From the NCBI GenBank assembly GCA_964614645.1, contig CAZTMA010000016.1, positions 1 through 52,067 on the forward strand: a stretch of 52,067 nt of DNA, written 5' to 3'. The notes beneath the pieces were generated by a model. It saw nothing but the letters and a program-made list of their open reading frames with translations, ran no database searches and was not told the DNA's origin. Below, in pieces: positions 48,943 through 52,067 of the stretch (positions are counted from its first letter, which is position 1; each line of letters starts with the position of its first letter). The stretch is from MWBF01 sp964614645 (GTDB lineage Bacteria > Chloroflexota > Anaerolineae > CG2-30-64-16). The translations under genes and the position numbers were made by a program.

Positions 48943-49773
48943 TTACTTCTTGCCGCGGCGGCGGACGATGAACTGCTGCGTGCGCTTGTTCCGGCGCGTC
49001 TTGAGGCCCCGGGCCGGCTTGCCCCACGGAGTCTTCGGCCCCGGCATACCAATGGGCGAGCGCCCTTCACCACCACCATGCGGATGCGAATTCGGATCCA
49101 TGGCCACACCTCGCACGGTCGGGCGAATGCCCAGCCAGCGCTTGCGGCCTGCCTTGCCAAGGTTGATATTGGCATGGTCGGTATTGCCGACTTGCCCGAT
49201 AGTCGCCAGGCACTCCATACGCACGCGGCGCACTTCACCGCTCGGCAGACGTACCTGGGCGTAATCGCCTTCCTTCGCCATCAACTGCGCGCCCACACCG
49301 GCGGAACGCGCCATCTGGCCGCCCTTGCCCGGTTCCAGCTCGACATTGTGAATCACCGTGCCCAGTGGGATATTGCGCAGCGGCAGCGTATTGCCCACTC
49401 GCACCTCGGCTTCCGCGCCCGACATTACCTGGTTGCCCACCTTGAGGCCCACCGGTGCGATGATGTAGCGCTTTTCGCCATCGGCATACGTCAGCAGCGC
49501 GATACGCGACGAGCGGTTCGGATCGTATTCGATCGAGCTCACGCGCGCGGGAATCCCGTGCTTGTTGCGGCGGAAATCGATCAGCCGGTACATGCGCTTG
49601 TGACCGCCACCCTGGTGACGGACGGTGACGCGACCGGTGTTATTGCGGCCGGCCGGCTCGCGCAGCGGTCGCAGCAACGATCGTTCCGGCGTCGTGCGGG
49701 TGATCTCTTCGAACGTCGAGACGCTCATGCCGCGCCGCCCCGGCGACGTGGGCTTATAGATCTTAATTGCCAT
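48943..49773 (-). CDS. rplB: 50S ribosomal protein L2
   Basis: 276 residues. KIYKPTSPGRRGMSVSTFEE, RHQGGGHKRMYRLIDFRRNK and GVAMDPNSHPHGGGEGRSPI carry the peptidyl-transferase-associated residues. The gap to rplW contains a family F repeat. Confidence 0.98.
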   Translation of the reverse strand: MAIKIYKPTSPGRRGMSVSTFEEITRTTPERSLLRPLREPAGRNNTGRVTVRHQGGGHKRMYRLIDFRRNKHGIPARVSSIEYDPNRSSRIALLTYADGEKRYIIAPVGLKVGNQVMSGAEAEVRVGNTLPLRNIPLGTVIHNVELEPGKGGQMARSAGVGAQLMAKEGDYAQVRLPSGEVRRVRMECLATIGQVGNTDHANINLGKAGRKRWLGIRPTVRGVAMDPNSHPHGGGEGRSPIGMPGPKTPWGKPARGLKTRRNKRTQQFIVRRRGKK

Positions 49774-49857
49774 GCCCTAACTCCTAATCGGCAAACTGAC
49801 CGGTTTGGCGACCGGCGCAGGCGATACTGTTGCCGTTCTAGCCGCCTGCCTTACGAT

Positions 49858-49925
49858 TGCAGGTTCCAGGTTCACAGGTTTCAGGTTATGCCAACCTGCA
49901 ACCTGTCACCTCCCAACCTGTAACC
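49858..49925. repeat. Iterated GGTTCCA/AACCTGC inverted repeat (family F, copy 5)
   Basis: The left arm GCAGGTTCCAGGTTCACAGG and right arm AACCTGCAACCTGTCACCTC face each other around AGGTTATGCC. It lies in the 155-base rplB-rplW gap, abutting the rplW stop. Confidence 0.85.
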
Positions 49926-49928
49926 GTT

Positions 49929-50219
49929 TTAGACGCCCTCGAAGAACTGAATTGTGCTCCCCGGGGCCAGCGTGACGATGGCTTTCTTATAGCCCGGCTT
50001 CTTGGTGACGATCAGGCGGCCGTAGCGGCCCTTCTTCGGCGGGATGTTGATAATGTTGACTTCCATCACCGTCACATTGAAGGCCGTCTCCACCGCATCC
50101 TTCACCTGCATCTTGTTCGCCCGGCTGTCCACCTCGAAGCTGTACTGCTGGTTCAGCTCGGCCTGGAGGCTGCTTTTTTCCGTGACCAACGGCCGCTTGA
50201 GTACATCGTAGACATGCAT
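49929..50219 (-). CDS. rplW: 50S ribosomal protein L23
   Basis: 96 residues. VYDVLKRPLVTEKSSLQAEL, KMQVKDAVETAFNVTVMEVN and GRYGRLIVTKKPGYKKAIVT; it lies at the exit tunnel and contacts SRP and trigger factor. Fourteen bases after rplD. Confidence 0.98.
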   Translation of the reverse strand: MHVYDVLKRPLVTEKSSLQAELNQQYSFEVDSRANKMQVKDAVETAFNVTVMEVNIINIPPKKGRYGRLIVTKKPGYKKAIVTLAPGSTIQFFEGV

Positions 50220-50233
50220 GTGTTATCCTCCGC

Positions 50234-50860
50234 TCAACCCAGGATACCCTGGATGACGTCCAGAGCGTCCTGCGGGATGATCACGTAGTCATAGTTCAGC
50301 AGGTCGCGGATGTTAAGGTAACTGGCCCGCAGCAGCTTCACGTCCGACAGATTGTTCGCCGAGCGCTCGACGTTGTCATTCGCATCGGCCAGCAGGATCA
50401 GGGCGCTCGAATTCACCGTCAGGCCCTGCAGCACGTCGCGCATGAGCCGGGTCTTCGGCTCCGCGATCGCCAGCTCGTCCAGGACCAGCACCTTGTCGTC
50501 CGCTACCTTGATGGACAGGGCCGAGCACAGCGCTGCATGGCGCATCTTGCGCGGCATCGCCTGTTCATACGAACGCGGCGTGGGCCCGAAGATAATGCCG
50601 CCGCCCCGCCACTGCGCGGCCCGGGTGGAACCCTGGCGCGCCCGGCCGGTGCCCTTCTGCTTCCACGGCTTGCGGCCACCGCCTGCGACTTCACTCCGAC
50701 CCTTGACCTTGTGCGTACCAAGACGCGCATTTGCCAGTTGGCGGACCAGGGCCTGATGCATCAATGGTTTGTTCACCGGCGCAGCAAAGATGGTGTCGCT
50801 AAGTTCGACCTGCCCAACCTCTTCGCCTGCCATGTTTTTAATTGGCACTAACATCGTCAC
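50234..50860 (-). CDS. rplD: 50S ribosomal protein L4
   Basis: 208 residues. GGGRKPWKQKGTGRARQGST and WRGGGIIFGPTPRSY form the loop into the exit tunnel. It begins with GTG at 50860 that shares one base with the rplC stop. L4 autoregulates the S10 operon in E. coli; whether it does here is unknown. Confidence 0.98.
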   Translation of the reverse strand: MTMLVPIKNMAGEEVGQVELSDTIFAAPVNKPLMHQALVRQLANARLGTHKVKGRSEVAGGGRKPWKQKGTGRARQGSTRAAQWRGGGIIFGPTPRSYEQAMPRKMRHAALCSALSIKVADDKVLVLDELAIAEPKTRLMRDVLQGLTVNSSALILLADANDNVERSANNLSDVKLLRASYLNIRDLLNYDYVIIPQDALDVIQGILG

Positions 50861-51516
50861 TACCCCTGTTTCCGCGCCTCGGTGATCAACACCAGGCCAC
50901 CCCGCGCGCCCGGCACTGCACCGCGCACCGCGAGCATGTTCCGCTCAGGGTCCACCAGCTCGACCCGCAAATTCGCCACGGTGACCGGTGCGGCGCCCAT
51001 ATGACCGGCCATGCGCTTCCCTTTGTAGATCCGACCGGGCGTCGTGCCCGCACTGCTCGCGCCGGGCGCCCGCAGCCGGTCCGACTGGCCGTGCGTGCGC
51101 GGGCCGCCGCGGAAGTTGTGCCGCTTCACGCCGCCCTGAAAACCCCGGCCCTTGGAAACGCCCTTGACATCGACCCGCTCACCCGCAGCGAAGACGTCGG
51201 CCTGGAGCTTTTGCCCCACGGTGTAATCCTCGACCTCGCGCAGGCGCAGCTCGCGCAGAACGCGCAGCATCGGCATGCCGCTGCCGGCCGCGCCGGTCTC
51301 GTTGCGGCGGCGCAGATGGCCGATTTCGCCTTTGGTCAGGCGCTTCGGCTTGACCTCTTCGAACCCCAACTGAATCGCGGTGTAGCCGTCCTGTGCGGCG
51401 GTCTTGATCTGCGTGATGTAGCAGGGACCGGCTTCGATAACCGTCACCGGCACAACAGTGCCGTTCGCGGTGAGCAACTGGGTCATGCCCACCTTGCGGC
51501 CCAGGATACCCTTCAT
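50860..51516 (-). CDS. rplC: 50S ribosomal protein L3
   Basis: 218 residues. KGILGRKVGMTQLLTANGTV, VKGVSKGRGFQGGVKRHNFR and GRIYKGKRMAGHMG are diagnostic. It follows rpsJ after a 136-base gap with a family F repeat. Confidence 0.98.
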   Translation of the reverse strand: MKGILGRKVGMTQLLTANGTVVPVTVIEAGPCYITQIKTAAQDGYTAIQLGFEEVKPKRLTKGEIGHLRRRNETGAAGSGMPMLRVLRELRLREVEDYTVGQKLQADVFAAGERVDVKGVSKGRGFQGGVKRHNFRGGPRTHGQSDRLRAPGASSAGTTPGRIYKGKRMAGHMGAAPVTVANLRVELVDPERNMLAVRGAVPGARGGLVLITEARKQG

Positions 51517-51574
51517 ATGTCCTCCCAGGGACTGTCGGGACCGCCGAGGAAGGCGGCCGCATCATCCCACACGG

Positions 51575-51655
51575 GGTTGCAAGTCTTCAGGTTATGAGTT
51601 GCGGATTACGAATGTGCGCAAACCTTCAACTTTGAACCTTACCACCTTCAACCTA
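51575..51655. repeat. Iterated AACCTTCAACT repeat (family F, copy 6, diverged)
   Basis: AACCTTCAACTTTGAACCTT and CACCTTCAACCT (right side) face GGGGTTGCAAGTCTTCAGGT (left). Weaker than the other copies. It lies between rplC and rpsJ and overlaps the rpsJ stop. Confidence 0.65.
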
Positions 51656-51961
51656 GAGCTTGATCTCGATGTCCACGCCCGCAGGCAGGTCGAGCTTCGT
51701 CAGGTTCTCGATCGTCTTGGGTCCGGGTTCGAGCACGTCGATCAGACGCTTGTGCGTGCGGATTTCGAACTGCTCGCGGCTGTCCTTGTCGATAAAGGGC
51801 GACCGGTTGACCGTGAACTTCTCGATACGGGTCGGCAGGGGCACGGGGCCAACCACGTTGGCGCCGGTCCGCTCGGCCGCATCGACGATTCTGCGCACGG
51901 AGTCATCCAAAACCCGATGATCGAACGCCTTAAGCCGGATGCGAATACGATTTTTTGCCAT
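51653..51961 (-). CDS. rpsJ: 30S ribosomal protein S10 (NusE)
   Basis: 102 residues. AKNRIRIRLKAFDHRVLDDS, then KFTVNRSPFIDKDSREQFEI and the end LDLPAGVDIEIKL. Start 51961 is the second of two adjacent ATGs behind GGAGG. It also pairs with NusB (21981) in antitermination. Confidence 0.97.
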   Translation of the reverse strand: MAKNRIRIRLKAFDHRVLDDSVRRIVDAAERTGANVVGPVPLPTRIEKFTVNRSPFIDKDSREQFEIRTHKRLIDVLEPGPKTIENLTKLDLPAGVDIEIKL

Positions 51962-51980
51962 CATGCCTCCAGGCATAGGT

Positions 51981-52007
51981 GTAGGGGCGGAGTGACCCCG
52001 CCCCTAC
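51981..52007. repeat. Palindromic repeat, family C
   Basis: GTAGGGGCGG (51981-51990) and CCGCCCCTAC (51998-52007) are perfect 10-base arms. It is the only sequence between tuf and rpsJ apart from Shine-Dalgarno bases. Confidence 0.85.
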
Positions 52008-52014
52008 TTACAGT

Positions 52015-52067
52015 TTATTCGATAATCTTGGTGATGACGCCGGCGCCGACCGTGCGGCCACCCTCGC
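52015..52067 (-). CDS. tuf: Elongation factor Tu, 3' end only
   Basis: The minus strand encodes EGGRTVGAGVITKIIE and a TAA stop (52015-52017), the universal EF-Tu C-terminus. The rest lies outside the window. A tuf gene is expected just upstream of rpsJ (str-S10 order). Confidence 0.95.
   Translation of the reverse strand, partial: EGGRTVGAGVITKIIE

Overview
This is a GC-rich bacterial chromosome segment, dense in genes and with no phage, plasmid, insertion-sequence, CRISPR, tRNA or rRNA gene that I can see. No gene-free stretch exceeds 300 bases; the longest gaps are 10407-10640 and 11628-11899. The gene content (Asp23/Gls24 + FakA + DegV + RecG + CoaD + DUF177 + L32 + FabD/FabG, a COG2403 GTPase, AMMECR1, PIG-L, GHL10), the zinc forms of many ribosomal proteins and the abundance of small intergenic inverted repeats fit a member of the Chloroflexota, perhaps Anaerolineae-like. 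That placement is inference; no marker gene was compared.

Layout. 1-4970: a heterodimeric ABC exporter (minus) diverging from a family 2 glycosyltransferase (plus). 4971-6095: a PlsC-like acyltransferase (minus). 6178-10052: purine genes xpt-guaA, then a membrane-anchored serine hydrolase whose 3' end overlaps a convergent coiled-coil gene (9915-10406). 10641-11627: rpe and convergent rpmB. 11900-25404: a long plus-strand housekeeping run: Asp23, fakA, degV, recG, coaD, a coiled-coil protein, DUF177, rpmF, fabD, fabG, a second Asp23, nusB, a TatA/B gene, a TatA-TatC fusion and a COG2403 GTPase. 25536-33278: mixed genes (methyltransferase, hypothetical proteins, AMMECR1, GDPD, a ClpB-like ATPase with a dead first nucleotide domain, a PIG-L deacetylase, a GHL10 hydrolase). 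33383-52067: mogA, then the whole S10-spc-alpha ribosomal superoperon on the minus strand, from the 3' end of tuf (right edge) through rpsJ...secY-adk-map-rpmJ-rpsM-rpsK-rpsD-rpoA-rplQ-truA-rplM-rpsI. infA is not in its usual place between map and rpmJ.

How the genes work together. FakA plus DegV (FakB type) would phosphorylate exogenous fatty acids, FabD/FabG make them, and the PlsC-like enzyme could use acyl groups. CoaD supplies CoA. The two Tat genes form a Sec-independent export system beside SecY in the ribosomal cluster. The ribosomal block also supplies the RNA polymerase alpha subunit, adenylate kinase, methionine aminopeptidase and a tRNA pseudouridine synthase.

Most unusual. (1) The gaps inside the ribosomal superoperon are filled with imperfect inverted repeats built from iterated 7-9-base units (ACCTGCN, GACGAAGGA, TAGTCGCC types), some of which run into the ends of genes. 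(2) Four tandem 17-bp units precede the COG2403 GTPase; each carries a start codon and the last three follow a Shine-Dalgarno-like GGAG, so three overlapping copies encode the same heptapeptide and the fourth leads into the gene. (3) A TatA-like domain is fused to TatC. (4) A ClpB-like protein has lost its first ATPase site. (5) Three genes appear leaderless, with extended -10 boxes 6-7 bases before the start codon.
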